A stretch of DNA of 64,000 nt from Streptomyces melanogenes (GTDB taxonomy: Bacteria > Actinomycetota > Actinomycetes > Streptomycetales > Streptomycetaceae): positions 1 through 64,000 of the forward strand of contig NZ_BMTS01000026.1 in the NCBI RefSeq assembly GCF_014649795.1, read 5' to 3'. A program made the translations under genes and the position numbers. Numbering within the stretch: the first letter of the stretch is position 1; every line of letters starts with the position of its first letter. The notes beneath the pieces were generated by a model. The model ran no database searches and was not told the DNA's origin. It worked only from the letters and a program-made list of their open reading frames with translations. Positions 54,336-63,250 of this stretch are shown here, one piece after another.

Positions 54336-54678
54336 GCCTTGCTCCTCTGAGGAGGCGTGCAGTTGGCCGGACGGCGCCACCGTAGGGCACGTCAGACATC
54401 CGATCAATGCCCTGAGTTCATCGCGTTTATTTGGCCAATATTCGGTGATCGCCCATTGTCTGGGCTAACTGATCGGGTCTCTACGTGCAGCGAGGCCATC
54501 TGTTGTCGGGTCTAGCCCCGGACGTTTGGCGCCGATCCGGCGTGACCGCCGACTCGGCCGAGTACGCCACGCTGAGCCCCGAGCACGAGGTCTACCGGCG
54601 AGCCCGGATCACGCAGCGATGAGTTTCCCGTGCCGCGCTGGTCTATCCGCCGGACACCCACGAACGGAAGGCTGGGCC
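54336..54678. other. gene-free region, fucosidase promoter side
   Basis: The first 130 bases are AT-richer (TTTATTTGGCCAATATTC around 54425-54442) and should hold the leftward fucosidase promoter. The rest contains a short plus-strand open stretch ending at 54622 that looks like a degraded C-terminus, but I cannot assign it. Confidence 0.4.
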
Positions 54679-55245
54679 GTGCGGAAACTGATCTACGGCA
54701 TGAACCTGACCCTGGACGGCTACATCGCCGCGGCCGGCGACGACATCGGCTGGAGCGGACCGCCGAGCGACGAGCTGTTCCAGTGGTGGCTCGACCACGA
54801 GCGGGCGTGTGACCTGTCGCTGTACGGGCGCAGGCTGTGGGAGACGATGAGCTCCTACTGGCCGACCGGCGACCAGCAGCCGGGCGCCACCCCGGCGGAG
54901 ATCGAGTTCGCGCGGAACTGGCGGGACACGCCGAAGGTGGTGTTCTCCTCGACGGTGCGCAAGGTCGACTGGAACACCCGCCTGGTCACCGGCGACGCGA
55001 TCGCCGAGATCACCCGGCTCAAGGCCGAGGACGGCGGCCCGATGAACATCGGCGGCGCAACGCTCGCCGGGGCGGCCATGCGCGCCGGGCTGATCGACGA
55101 GTACGCGATCGCCGCCCATCCGGTCCTGGTGGGCAGCGGCACACCGTTCTTCACCGCGCTGGACAGCTGGGTGAACCTGAACCTGGTGGAGACGCGGACG
55201 TTTCCCGGCGGTGTGGTCCTGACCAGGTACGAGACGAGGCTCTGA
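54679..55245 (+). CDS. RibD C-terminal / dihydrofolate-reductase-like protein
   Basis: This 188-residue protein starts at GTG 54679. KLIYGMNLTLDGYIA opens it, CDLSLYGRRLWETM, KVVFSSTVRKVDWNTRLVT and NIGGATLAGAAMRAGLIDEY form the NADPH-binding Rossmann-like core, and HPVLVGSGTPFF closes it. This is the common standalone dihydrofolate-reductase-family protein of actinobacteria, related to the RibD reductase domain; few have known substrates. It has no operon partner. Confidence 0.87.
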   Translation: MRKLIYGMNLTLDGYIAAAGDDIGWSGPPSDELFQWWLDHERACDLSLYGRRLWETMSSYWPTGDQQPGATPAEIEFARNWRDTPKVVFSSTVRKVDWNTRLVTGDAIAEITRLKAEDGGPMNIGGATLAGAAMRAGLIDEYAIAAHPVLVGSGTPFFTALDSWVNLNLVETRTFPGGVVLTRYETRL

Positions 55246-55678
55246 GCAGCAGCACCCAAGCGCTAGTCGTGCAGGCCTGCGGATGGCGCGCTGCCTGAGG
55301 CATGCGCTCTCCCCCTGTCGTCGACTCCGTCAAGGTGGGTGCTGCTTTCCCAGACCCCGTACAGGGAGCCCCCAGTGCCGTGGCCCGTAGTGACAGAACG
55401 TAATGTCACCGGTTGCCACTCCCTGGGGGTCTCTGTACCTTCGGAGCCGAGATCAACCCCTTGCGATCCCGCAGCGTCGGCTCAGCCGCGCCGTGTCGGA
55501 TCCTGGCGCCGACAGCCGTGCGCACGGGCAGTGTGTTGCCGGATCGCAGCCAGCGGTCAGTGGACGTTCCAAGCCGCTCGTATTCCCCGCCACGTGCCAG
55601 GGGCGGCCGCTCAGGGTCCGAAGGGATCTGCCCGCCGGTCGAGGCGGCGACACGCTCTCCGTAGAGAGGTCCGTGATC
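55246..55678. other. gene-free region with a spaced inverted repeat
   Basis: It contains an imperfect inverted repeat with arms 55359-55375 and 55423-55438 around a 47-base centre, possibly a terminator or remains of an element. The long in-frame extension of the dehydrogenase to 55403 has no protein character. Its promoter probably lies in 55500-55660. Confidence 0.45.
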
Positions 55679-56638
55679 ATGCGAGCAATGCGCTTTCTAG
55701 GGCGGGGAATGCCGCTGCGGCTGGCAGAGGTGGCCGATCCCGAGCCCCGGCCGGGTTGGGTTGTTGTCGACATCGAGGCGGCGGGGATTTGCGGCTCCGA
55801 TGTCCATATCGTTCGTGGGAAAGGCGACGATTGGACTGTGGCTGTGCCCGTGCCCCTCACCCTCGGACACGAAGGTGCCGGAGTGATCTCGGCCCTGGGT
55901 GACGGGGTCGAGGGGTTCGCGGTGGGTGACCGCGTAGGCGTCGCGACCATCGCCCATCCGATGAGCGTGCCGTACGGGGTGGGCGTGGATGGAGCCTTCG
56001 CGGAGCAAATGCTGGCTGATGCCCGGACTCTGTTGCCTATACCGGAGAACGTCCCGTTCGCTCAGGCGGCGGTGGCCACGGATGCCGTCGCCACGGCCTA
56101 TCGAGCTGTGCGCACCGTGGGCAGGGCCTCTCTCGACGACGTTGTCGCGATTATCGGCCTCGGGGGTCTTGGCCTCAACGGTGTTCGGGTTGCGACGCTG
56201 TGCGGGGCCACCGTCTATGGAGTCGATGTCAACCCACACACGTTCGGCGCGGCATGGGCAGCTGGGGCGAAGGATTGCTTCCTCGACCCCGACGCCCTGC
56301 TACCGGTGGAGCCTGACCTCGTGGTGGACTTCGCCGGCATGGGCGACACGATCGCAGCGGCGGTACGGGTGGTCCGCCCCGGCGGCCGAGTGGTCCTGGT
56401 CGGCCTCGGCCGTGATACCTCGACCTTCAACACCGCAGAGCTGGTCATGAAGTATGTCGACCTTCGCGGTTCGATCGGGGCCAGCAAGGAGGAGATAGAG
56501 CGTGTGTATGCACTTCTGTCACAAGGCGCGATCAGGCCCGAACTGAGCGAAACACCGTTCACCGAGCTCAACGATGCCATCAAGGCACTGGCTCTGGGCA
56601 AGGTCACCGGCCGACTGTTCACCCGTCCCAGGGCGTGA
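55679..56638 (+). CDS. zinc-type medium-chain alcohol dehydrogenase lacking the structural-zinc lobe
   Basis: This is a 319-residue MDR-family NAD(P)-dependent dehydrogenase. Catalytic-zinc ligands are visible in ICGSDVH and LGHEGAG. The nucleotide fold is IIGLGGLGLNGVRVATLCGA followed by an acidic VDVNP, which favours NAD. The four-Cys lobe that binds structural zinc in most family members is missing; that place reads IAHPMSVPYGVGVDGAFAE. The ATG at 55679 has GAGAGG upstream, and a GTG two codons earlier is possible. The substrate is unknown; the closest pattern is the small alcohol dehydrogenases of actinobacteria. No operon partner. Confidence 0.85.
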   Translation: MRAMRFLGRGMPLRLAEVADPEPRPGWVVVDIEAAGICGSDVHIVRGKGDDWTVAVPVPLTLGHEGAGVISALGDGVEGFAVGDRVGVATIAHPMSVPYGVGVDGAFAEQMLADARTLLPIPENVPFAQAAVATDAVATAYRAVRTVGRASLDDVVAIIGLGGLGLNGVRVATLCGATVYGVDVNPHTFGAAWAAGAKDCFLDPDALLPVEPDLVVDFAGMGDTIAAAVRVVRPGGRVVLVGLGRDTSTFNTAELVMKYVDLRGSIGASKEEIERVYALLSQGAIRPELSETPFTELNDAIKALALGKVTGRLFTRPRA

Positions 56639-56868
56639 ACTCCCCGACATGCCCCTCCACCAGAGGTGTTGCCCCGCGCCTGGCCGGTGGAGTCGGCTGT
56701 ACGGCTGACAAGGCAAGTTGGGCCCGGAGCGGCTCTCGTGCGATTCCTGAGGTCTCCAAGTCGTACAGACCTTCGACTCCCCTCGCCTGCCCCCGTATAC
56801 AGTGGGGCAAGATCCCGCATTTCACCAGGGATGCGGGGGCTAAAGATCGATCGAGTGGGGGGCCTGAC

Positions 56869-57234
56869 ATGGCACTGTTCGGAAACGCGCACACCGTCGA
56901 CCCGGCGAAGGCGCAGAGCGAGTACGGGCGGCTGCTCGGCCACGGCGAGCAGGTATACGCCGCGTACACGCTGATACGCGACACCATGCTGTTCACCGAC
57001 CGTCGCCTGATCATGGTCGACAAGCAGGGGATCACCGGCAAGAAGGTCGAGTACCACTCGGTGCCGTACCGCAGCATCACCCACTTCTCGGTGGAGACGG
57101 CCGGGCACTTCGACCTCGACGCGGAGCTGAAGATCTGGATCTCCAGCAACCCGACGCCACTGCAGAAGACGTTCACGAAGGGGGTCGACATCTACGAGGT
57201 GCAGGCGATCCTCACGCAGTTCGTGGCCCGCTGA
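56869..57234 (+). CDS. bacterial PH-domain protein
   Basis: This is a 121-residue single-domain protein of the bacterial pleckstrin-homology-like family (PF08000 type). TLIRDTMLFTDRRLIMVDKQ, VEYHSVPYRSITHFSVETAG and DLDAELKIWISSN are the conserved strands, and a C-terminal helix (VDIYEVQAILTQFVA) closes the barrel. The ATG at 56869 has GGGGGG upstream. It is soluble, often found singly in Streptomyces, and of unknown function. It is convergent with the M48 protease gene. Confidence 0.88.
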   Translation: MALFGNAHTVDPAKAQSEYGRLLGHGEQVYAAYTLIRDTMLFTDRRLIMVDKQGITGKKVEYHSVPYRSITHFSVETAGHFDLDAELKIWISSNPTPLQKTFTKGVDIYEVQAILTQFVAR

Positions 57235-57286
57235 CGGCCCCATCCTGCAGGAGACAGCCGTGAACCCCGGGGGACTCCGTGGGTGA

Positions 57287-58900
57287 TCAGACCGATGCCC
57301 GGGCAAGTACCAGCTTTCGCAGGGGTTCGGTGTCGGGCTGGTCGGCGACCGTCGCGTCCAGGGCCGCCTCAAGCAGGCCCTCGAAGTCGTCCGTCGGGTA
57401 GCTCGGGGCGGCCGGGTGGGACCAGGAGAGCTGCCAGCGAAGGGCGCCACCCGCTGCCAGTTCTACGGTCACCAGCTGGTTCAGGGCGCGCCGCACGACG
57501 GGGCGGGCGAACTCGCGGGCCGCGTCGCCCGTCGCGGCTGCCGCCTGCTCGGACTTGGGGAAGCGGTCGGCGATCCGCCAGCGCACCGCCGGGTCGGCGT
57601 CGATCGCGTCAAGGAGGGTGACGAGGCCGGGGCCAGCGCCCTCGGCCGCGCAGGCCTCGCGGATCTCCTGGGCGCCCTGGTCCGCGTACACGGTCATCGA
57701 CTCGTGGACGAGGTCCTCCCAGTCCACCCGCTTGAGGGCGAGGGCCTGCGGGGTCAGGACGGCCTGCTCCAGCGCGGTCAGCGCCGCGTTCGCGTCGGCC
57801 AGCAGTTCCATGGCCGGGCGGGCGGCCTGCCCGGCGCGGCCGTCGTCGGGCAGGGCTTCGAGGCGGGCCACGCGTTCGGCGAGAGGGGGGTGGGAGTCGT
57901 AGGGGGAGGTGGGCTCGGTCGCGAGCTCCCGGCTCAGCTTTTCCAGCTCTTGTGCGCGGGCGTCGAGCAGGTTGCGCAGTCCGCCGAACACCTGGCCGGG
58001 GCGGGGCAGTAGGCCGGCGCCGACGCCGAGGGTGGCGTAGGAGCTCATGTAGAAGTCCAGTGCCGAGTCGAGGGCGTTGAGCTTGCGCAGGGCGGATGCG
58101 GCGGCGTCGCGACCGGCGACGCGGACCGCGGCGAGGTCGGCCGCGAGTTCTTGGCGGCGGGCGGCTGCGAGGGTGGTGCGCATGAAGAAGTTGCCGTACG
58201 CCGTGTAGACGTTGGCCATGCCGCGGTATGCCGCACCCAGGCCCGGGGTGTCGACCTTCGTTGCCCTCCTGCCCTTGGCGATCCGCTTGGCGGCGTGCTT
58301 GTCCTGCCTCGCGCGCTCATTGGCGATCTTCTGGGCGGAGCGCTCGTGGAAGTGGGCGATCGTGCGGATCAGTTGGGCTCGGCCGCGGGCGATCAGGGGG
58401 GTGAGGCGGGTGTCGAAGTTGGCGTAGTGGCCCATCTCGTGGGCGAGCACGGCGCGCAGCTGCATCTCGTCCATGCCCATCATCAGCGGCAGGCCGAGGT
58501 AGAGGCGACGGGTACCGGGCCGCAGGCCCATCAGTGAGGACTCCTCGCTGACGGCCGCGTTCACCTTCTCGATCAGCACGATCTCGTCCGGTGCGCGGGT
58601 GCCGACCTGCCGGGCGACGTCACGCACGGCCTCCCACAGCGCGGGCTCCTGGGCCTCGGTGACGGTGACGGTGATGCCGGTCGGCGCGTCGTCCTTGGGG
58701 GTGCGCAGCATGAACATGCCGCGCACGATCGGGATCACGAAGACAAGGGAGGGGATGACTATCTTGTAGACGATCGGGCCCTGCAAGTAGGTGAAGACGG
58801 CGTAGTCGGCGCCCGCGAGGGCGGCCAGCAGGAAGACGCCGAGCAGGTAGAAGCCGGCGAGCAGGACGAGAACGCGCAAGGCGCGCAGTGAAGCGCCCAT
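57287..58900 (-). CDS. M48-family membrane zinc metalloprotease
   Basis: This is a 537-residue protein with two or three N-terminal transmembrane segments (VLVLLAGFYLLGVFLLAALA and IVIPSLVFVIPIVRGMFML) and a cytoplasmic M48 catalytic domain. AVLAHEMGHYANFD gives the HExxH zinc site near 155, and the third ligand Glu lies in RRQELAADLAAVR. An extended Lys/Arg-rich insert of about 40 residues (ERARQDKHAAKRIAKGRRA) sits between them. DSHPPLAERVARLEALPDDG is the typical Ste24/HtpX-like late motif. It may take part in membrane protein quality control (family knowledge). The ATG at 58900 has GGGGGG upstream. Confidence 0.88.
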   Translation of the reverse strand: MGASLRALRVLVLLAGFYLLGVFLLAALAGADYAVFTYLQGPIVYKIVIPSLVFVIPIVRGMFMLRTPKDDAPTGITVTVTEAQEPALWEAVRDVARQVGTRAPDEIVLIEKVNAAVSEESSLMGLRPGTRRLYLGLPLMMGMDEMQLRAVLAHEMGHYANFDTRLTPLIARGRAQLIRTIAHFHERSAQKIANERARQDKHAAKRIAKGRRATKVDTPGLGAAYRGMANVYTAYGNFFMRTTLAAARRQELAADLAAVRVAGRDAAASALRKLNALDSALDFYMSSYATLGVGAGLLPRPGQVFGGLRNLLDARAQELEKLSRELATEPTSPYDSHPPLAERVARLEALPDDGRAGQAARPAMELLADANAALTALEQAVLTPQALALKRVDWEDLVHESMTVYADQGAQEIREACAAEGAGPGLVTLLDAIDADPAVRWRIADRFPKSEQAAAATGDAAREFARPVVRRALNQLVTVELAAGGALRWQLSWSHPAAPSYPTDDFEGLLEAALDATVADQPDTEPLRKLVLARASV

Positions 58901-59195
58901 ATGGACAGATCCCCCCACGGGATGAGCGGTGCTGAAGTGAGTGGCGGGAACCGCCTGCCGCATCATGGGGCCCGGTGGTCACTTACAGCAACTTCAATGG
59001 CCAGTCGGCTTTGTCAGTGGCTGAAGCGACTGGGCCTCGGACCGGCCGTGTCGCTTCCCTGCCGCGTGTGTCCGGCTGCGCGTCAAGGCGGCGGGTGGAG
59101 GCTGACGGTGGGGACGGGGTGGGCGAAGGCCGCGTCGGGCGTTGCGGTGGGGAAAACCATGTGCTCGGCAGAGTCTGGGGCGTTATGGTGGCCGT

Positions 59196-59264
59196 ATGAA
59201 CGTCAGGGGCAGAACCAACATCGCGACCGCGCGAGCGACCAGCTCGCCGGTTGCCGCCGTCTGA
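59196..59264 (+). CDS. 22-residue Ala-rich leader mini-ORF upstream of the AlaRS-like gene
   Basis: ATG at 59196 to TGA at 59264, with GGTGG upstream. The peptide carries five Ala in 22 residues, three of them in the run IATARA and two just before the stop. A dyad (CCACCG near 59278 against CGGTGG near 59303) follows at once. The synthetase-like gene starts 138 bases later. This is the layout of an amino-acid-responsive attenuator, but it may be chance. Confidence 0.35.
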   Translation: MNVRGRTNIATARATSSPVAAV

Positions 59265-59402
59265 TTTCTCCCCTTTCCCACCGGCGACCGGAAACGGCCT
59301 GTCGGTGGTTGCGTGGCGTTCTTGGCTTCTTGCTGCGGTGCAATGACCGGCGTGGTCCCGTTCTCCGGCGCCTTCCCACCGTGATGGCAAGGAGCCCCTT
59401 TC

Positions 59403-60569
59403 ATGGACACGGAGACGATTGTCCGCACGTTCGTCGAGTACTTCGAGGAGCGTGATCACCACCGGATCTCCGGCTCGACGCTGTTGCCGCCCCCGGGCGA
59501 CTCGGTGCTGTTCACCACCTCCGGCATGCACCCGCTCACCCCCCATCTGGAGGGGCGCCCCCATCCGCTGGGCCGGCGCCTGGTCAATGTGCAGCGCTGT
59601 CTGCGCACCACGGATCTGGAGGAGGTCGGTGATGCCACGCACCTGACGGTCTTCGAGATGCTCGGCACCTGGTCGCTGGGCGACTACGAGGGCCCGCAGA
59701 GCCTGGACTGGGGCTACAGGCTGCTGACCGAGGGACTGGGTGTCGACCCGGGCCTGCTGCATGCCACGGTCTTTGGCGGAGACGACCAGGTGGGGCCCGA
59801 CACCGCTTCCTTGCAGGTGTGGCAGAACCACGGCGTTCCTGTCGAGCTCACCGTAAAGGACAACTGGTGGTCGAACGGGCCGGTGGGCCCGTGCGGCCCC
59901 GACTCGGAGATCTTCCTTTGGAGCGGAGACACCCCGCCCACCTCGACACCCACACACGACGACCGCTGGGTAGAGGTCTGGAACCACGTGATGATGCGCT
60001 ATCGCCGCCTTGAGGACGGCTCCCTCGTTCCGCTGCCCCAGCGCAACATCGACACCGGGCTCGGTCTGGAACGCCTGGCCTCGCTGCTGCAAGGCACATC
60101 CTCGGTGTTCGAATCCGACGTCTTCGAACCCTGGCGCCGCCTGGTGCCGACCCTGTGGCCTTTGGACGAGGTGCCGCTGCGAGTGGTCTACGACCACCTG
60201 CGTTCAGCCATCGTGGTACTGGGCGATGGCGTGCGTCCGGCCGCCACGGGACAGGGCTACGTGCTGCGCCGCCTGGTGCGGCGCCTGCTCACCGTTGTCT
60301 GGCAGGACGATTCCTCGCGCACTCTGGGAGACCTCCCGCAGGAGCTGGTCTCCCACACCCTGGACCATTTCCGCCAGGAAAAAGAGCCCAGCGAGGTGCA
60401 CCGGATGCTCCTGGAGGAGGAGAACCGCTTCCGGCGGCTCCTGGAACGCGGTCGGCAGGTCCTTGCCCGGCCCCGGTTCCAAGGCCCTTTGAAGGAGGAG
60501 GACTTCCACTACCTTCACGACACGCACGGCCTGCCCCACGACCTTGTGGTCAGCCTTCGGTCGCAGTGA
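59403..60569 (+). CDS. truncated alanyl-tRNA-synthetase-like protein (catalytic part only)
   Basis: This 388-residue protein holds only the class II aminoacylation core of AlaRS. VLFTTSGMHPLTPHLEG covers the motif 1-2 region, VQRCLRTTDLEEVGDATHL and VFEMLGTWSLGDYEG follow, and NIDTGLGLERLASLLQG is motif 3. The tRNA-binding helices follow (YVLRRLVRRLL). Full AlaRS has about 880 residues; the editing domain with its zinc site and the C-Ala domain are absent. The ATG at 59403 has AAGGAG eight bases upstream. It may be a paralogue that charges or senses alanine or an analogue, a resistance copy, or a supplier of an activated amino acid. It has no partner gene. Confidence 0.85.
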   Translation: MDTETIVRTFVEYFEERDHHRISGSTLLPPPGDSVLFTTSGMHPLTPHLEGRPHPLGRRLVNVQRCLRTTDLEEVGDATHLTVFEMLGTWSLGDYEGPQSLDWGYRLLTEGLGVDPGLLHATVFGGDDQVGPDTASLQVWQNHGVPVELTVKDNWWSNGPVGPCGPDSEIFLWSGDTPPTSTPTHDDRWVEVWNHVMMRYRRLEDGSLVPLPQRNIDTGLGLERLASLLQGTSSVFESDVFEPWRRLVPTLWPLDEVPLRVVYDHLRSAIVVLGDGVRPAATGQGYVLRRLVRRLLTVVWQDDSSRTLGDLPQELVSHTLDHFRQEKEPSEVHRMLLEEENRFRRLLERGRQVLARPRFQGPLKEEDFHYLHDTHGLPHDLVVSLRSQ

Positions 60570-60578
60570 GAGGCGAGT

Positions 60579-60596
60579 GGGGGGTGGGGGTGGGGG
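60579..60596 (+). repeat. G-tract between convergent genes
   Basis: Three runs of six, five and five G, separated by single T, lie ten bases after the AlaRS-like stop and before the convergent oxygenase gene. They could form a quadruplex or help end transcription. Confidence 0.5.
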
Positions 60597-60677
60597 AGCG
60601 TCGGTTTTGATCTGCCTGCAAGACATCGCGTGGGACACCTCGGCAGCGGAACGCGCCCGGTCGAAGGACTTCGGGTG

Positions 60678-61841
60678 TCAGGGAGACACCGTGGCAGCCG
60701 GTGGTGTCCACCGGTGGGTGCGGGACACCGTCCCATCGACGCCGAAGTCCTTCTTGAGCTGTTCCGGAATGGCGTAGTGCATGACGCGCCCGCGGGTGAG
60801 GGAGGACAGTTCCAGGACGGCGGTGAGGTGGCCGAGGCGGTCGAGCGCCCAGGCCCCGAGGGGAGAGCGGTCCTCGATCGTCTCCAGTACGCCGAGGAGG
60901 TGCGGCACGGTCTTGACCACGGTGTCCCAGCGGCTGCGCGGTACCTGGAGCCAGTCGGCGCAGGTGTCGCCGATGAGGTGGCGGATGACCGCGGAGACGA
61001 TCGGGTCGAAGAAGGTGCCGGGCACGATCTCCTCGTAGAGGTCGATGAGTTGCCGGGTGAGATAGGCGCCTTCGTCGGAGGGGGCCATGTGGCGGACCAT
61101 GTACAGGTCGAGGAACTGCCGTGCTTGGTCAAGGGTGGTGGGGACGGCGTCCTGGTCGATGCCGAGCATGGCGCCGACCACGCGCCAGGCGTAGTAGTAC
61201 GCCTCGGCGCCTTCGGTGGACATGTGGATGCCGAGGCGGTGCAGGCTGTCCAGGACGAGCAGGGAGAAGAACATCTGTCCGCCGATCATGTCCTCTTGGC
61301 AGATCGGCGTTCCGAGCGTTGCGGTGTCCCAGTGGTTCTCGCGTTTGAGGTGGTGGCGGATGGAGGCGTGCAGGAGGCGGACCTTCTGGGCCGCGGGGAT
61401 GAACCGGCTGCCTGCCTCGAAGGCGTCGGGTTGCATCAGGTAGACGGTGAACTGCCCGGTCTCCGCCATCCGTTTGGAGGGGTACTTCAGGCCGTGGGTG
61501 GCGGAGAGGAGCTTCGCCACGTGTGGGACGACGTAGCAGGCCGGCATGGAGGCGAAGGACAGGGCGGTGGAGATGTGCACGTTGTTGTCGATGAAGAAGA
61601 GCCGGGCCCGCTCCATCTCGCCCCAGTCCACCCAGGTCGGCGGTGTACTGGTGACCTGGAGGTACTCCCGCGCCACGTCGGGCAGCCCGTCCGGCAAGGG
61701 GGCGCCGACGGTGGAGACGTACCGCATCAGGGTGTTGAACTTGCCCACCTCCCCCCGTTCGAACAGCGTGGCCACGGTGGCGTCGGCGAGTTCGTCACCG
61801 GCGTGCCGCAGGGCGTCCATGGATGCCTCGGTGTAGGTCAT
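60678..61841 (-). CDS. MpaB/Lcp-like oxygenase (DUF2236 family)
   Basis: This 387-residue, all-helical protein is of the family that includes rubber oxygenase Lcp and fungal MpaB. The core reads AAQKVRLLHASIRHHLKREN, WDTATLGTPICQEDMIGGQM and FFSLLVLDSLHRLGI, containing the Arg/His-rich haem region and the conserved WD..G.PI.QED pattern. Lcp cleaves polyisoprene oxidatively using haem b (family knowledge). The ATG at 61841 has GAGGAG eight bases upstream. It is 85 bases downstream of the polyprenyl synthase gene on the same strand, which suggests an isoprenoid substrate. It has no signal peptide, so it should act in the cytoplasm. Confidence 0.8.
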   Translation of the reverse strand: MTYTEASMDALRHAGDELADATVATLFERGEVGKFNTLMRYVSTVGAPLPDGLPDVAREYLQVTSTPPTWVDWGEMERARLFFIDNNVHISTALSFASMPACYVVPHVAKLLSATHGLKYPSKRMAETGQFTVYLMQPDAFEAGSRFIPAAQKVRLLHASIRHHLKRENHWDTATLGTPICQEDMIGGQMFFSLLVLDSLHRLGIHMSTEGAEAYYYAWRVVGAMLGIDQDAVPTTLDQARQFLDLYMVRHMAPSDEGAYLTRQLIDLYEEIVPGTFFDPIVSAVIRHLIGDTCADWLQVPRSRWDTVVKTVPHLLGVLETIEDRSPLGAWALDRLGHLTAVLELSSLTRGRVMHYAIPEQLKKDFGVDGTVSRTHRWTPPAATVSP

Positions 61842-61926
61842 GGCAGCACTCCTCGTCCTTGACGGGTGGTCGGCGGCAGACAGCGGCTGTCCGTAGGGCG
61901 GCAGGCACGGCCTTGTGTGGGGCGGG

Positions 61927-62982
61927 TCAGGACAGGCGGATCGCGGCGGAGCGCGCCAGTGCGGTCAGGGCGGCCGTGGCGGGTGGCGGCGCGTTGAGGG
62001 TGTGCAGCGTGGCCAGGGCCTCCTCGACCCGATCGGTGATCATGGCTTCGATACGGTCGGGGGCCTTCACCCGGCGCATTACGGCGCGGACCTCGGCCAG
62101 TGCCTGCTCATCCAGGTCACGGCGGCCGAGCAGCGAGCCGAGCCGCTGCCGCTCGCTCTCATCGGCCAGGCGCCATGTCTCGGCCAGAAGGGCGGTGGGC
62201 CGGTGGCCGCGCACATCGTCCGCGGTGGTCTTGCCGGTACGCTGCGGGTCGCCGAACAGCCCGAGCAGATCGTCCCGGAGCTGGAAGGCCTCTCCCAGCG
62301 GCAGCCCGTACGCGGAGTAGCCCTGCCGCAGTCGCTCGCCGCCTCCGGCGAGGGCGGAACCGATCAGCAGGGGCTGTTCCACGGTGTACTTGGCGGTCTT
62401 GTACCGGATGACCTTCAGTGACGCCGAGGTGTCCGGAAGGCTGCCGGTGCGCAGGATCTCCAGGCATTCGCCCGCGATCAGCTCCCGGGCGAGCAGCGAC
62501 CACAGCGAGCGGGCTCGCGCGAGGTAGGCGGCAGGCAGGCCGCTGGTGGCGAAGAGCTGGCCGGCGAGCGACATCAGCAGGTCGCCCACCAGCATCGCGA
62601 GTGATCTCGCGGCGGCTGCGGCGCGCGGCCGACGGCGTACCGCGCCGCGTAGTGTGATGTGCGGTGTGGGCCTGCCGTGCCGCAGCGGGCTGTCGTCGAT
62701 GAGGTCGTCATGGACGACCGCGGCGGCGTGCACCAGCTCCATCGAGGCCGCCGCTCGCACCATCGCGTCGCTGTCCGGCTGCCCTGCCGCGCGCCAGCCC
62801 CAGTAGCAGAATGCCGACCGCAGCCGCTTGCCGTCGGCGACGGCGGACTCCAACTCGCGTGCCACCGGGTCGAGAAGGGGATCGATGGCCGTCAGCTGTA
62901 CGGCTTCCGCGGCCACGAAGGGGTGCAGTACGGCGTCGACCCGCGTCTTGAACGCGGCCGCATCCCACCGGTCAGGCATCAT
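61927..62982 (-). CDS. polyprenyl diphosphate synthase (GGPP/FPP-type)
   Basis: This 351-residue trans-isoprenyl diphosphate synthase has the first aspartate-rich motif in AVVHDDLIDDSPLRHGRPT and the second in FQLRDDLLGLFGDPQRTGK; KYTVEQPLLIGSALAG lies between them. Bulk at residues before the first motif decides chain length, but I cannot fix it by eye; C15-C20 is most usual. The start codon (62982) overlaps the end of the small gene upstream by 11 bases. No terpene cyclase or carotenoid gene is in the window; its partner is the MpaB-like oxygenase gene downstream. Confidence 0.9.
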   Translation of the reverse strand: MMPDRWDAAAFKTRVDAVLHPFVAAEAVQLTAIDPLLDPVARELESAVADGKRLRSAFCYWGWRAAGQPDSDAMVRAAASMELVHAAAVVHDDLIDDSPLRHGRPTPHITLRGAVRRRPRAAAAARSLAMLVGDLLMSLAGQLFATSGLPAAYLARARSLWSLLARELIAGECLEILRTGSLPDTSASLKVIRYKTAKYTVEQPLLIGSALAGGGERLRQGYSAYGLPLGEAFQLRDDLLGLFGDPQRTGKTTADDVRGHRPTALLAETWRLADESERQRLGSLLGRRDLDEQALAEVRAVMRRVKAPDRIEAMITDRVEEALATLHTLNAPPPATAALTALARSAAIRLS

Positions 62983-63250
62983 CGCCGGCCCGCCGGGCCA
63001 GTGCGTGCTGGGCGAGGATCTCCAGGTGGGCGGGTGGGGCGGCTGCGTAGCGGTCCATCACCAGGCGGCCGCGCGCCAGCAGATCGTGCTCGGCGTCCGC
63101 CGCGAGTTCGGCGGCGTCCGAGCGGTGTAACGCTGCCCACACGGTGCCCAGGGCCGACCCCAGTGTGCTCACTGCCAGGTCGGCAAGGCCCGCCGCCAAC
63201 AGGACGGTCGTCTCGTCCAGGCCCCTGGGCCGTCCCGTGTCCCCGGTCAT
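62972..63250 (-). CDS. small protein of unknown function preceding polyprenyl synthase
   Basis: This is a 92-residue, Ala-rich, largely helical protein. It has a mildly hydrophobic stretch (TTVLLAAGLADLAVSTLGSA) and an acidic helix (DAAELAADAEHDLLARGR). I recognise no family. It overlaps the synthase start by 11 bases, which argues that it is real and coupled. It may be a subunit or helper of the synthase. Confidence 0.6.
   Translation of the reverse strand: MTGDTGRPRGLDETTVLLAAGLADLAVSTLGSALGTVWAALHRSDAAELAADAEHDLLARGRLVMDRYAAAPPAHLEILAQHALARRAGDDA

Noticed and set aside
59270..59402. Possible T-box element before the AlaRS-like gene (GGTGGTTGCGTGG near 59304)
   Set aside because: It resembles the T-box core only in the TGG part; the ACCGCG half and the stem I features are absent. 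The Ala-rich mini-ORF is the better, still weak, idea.
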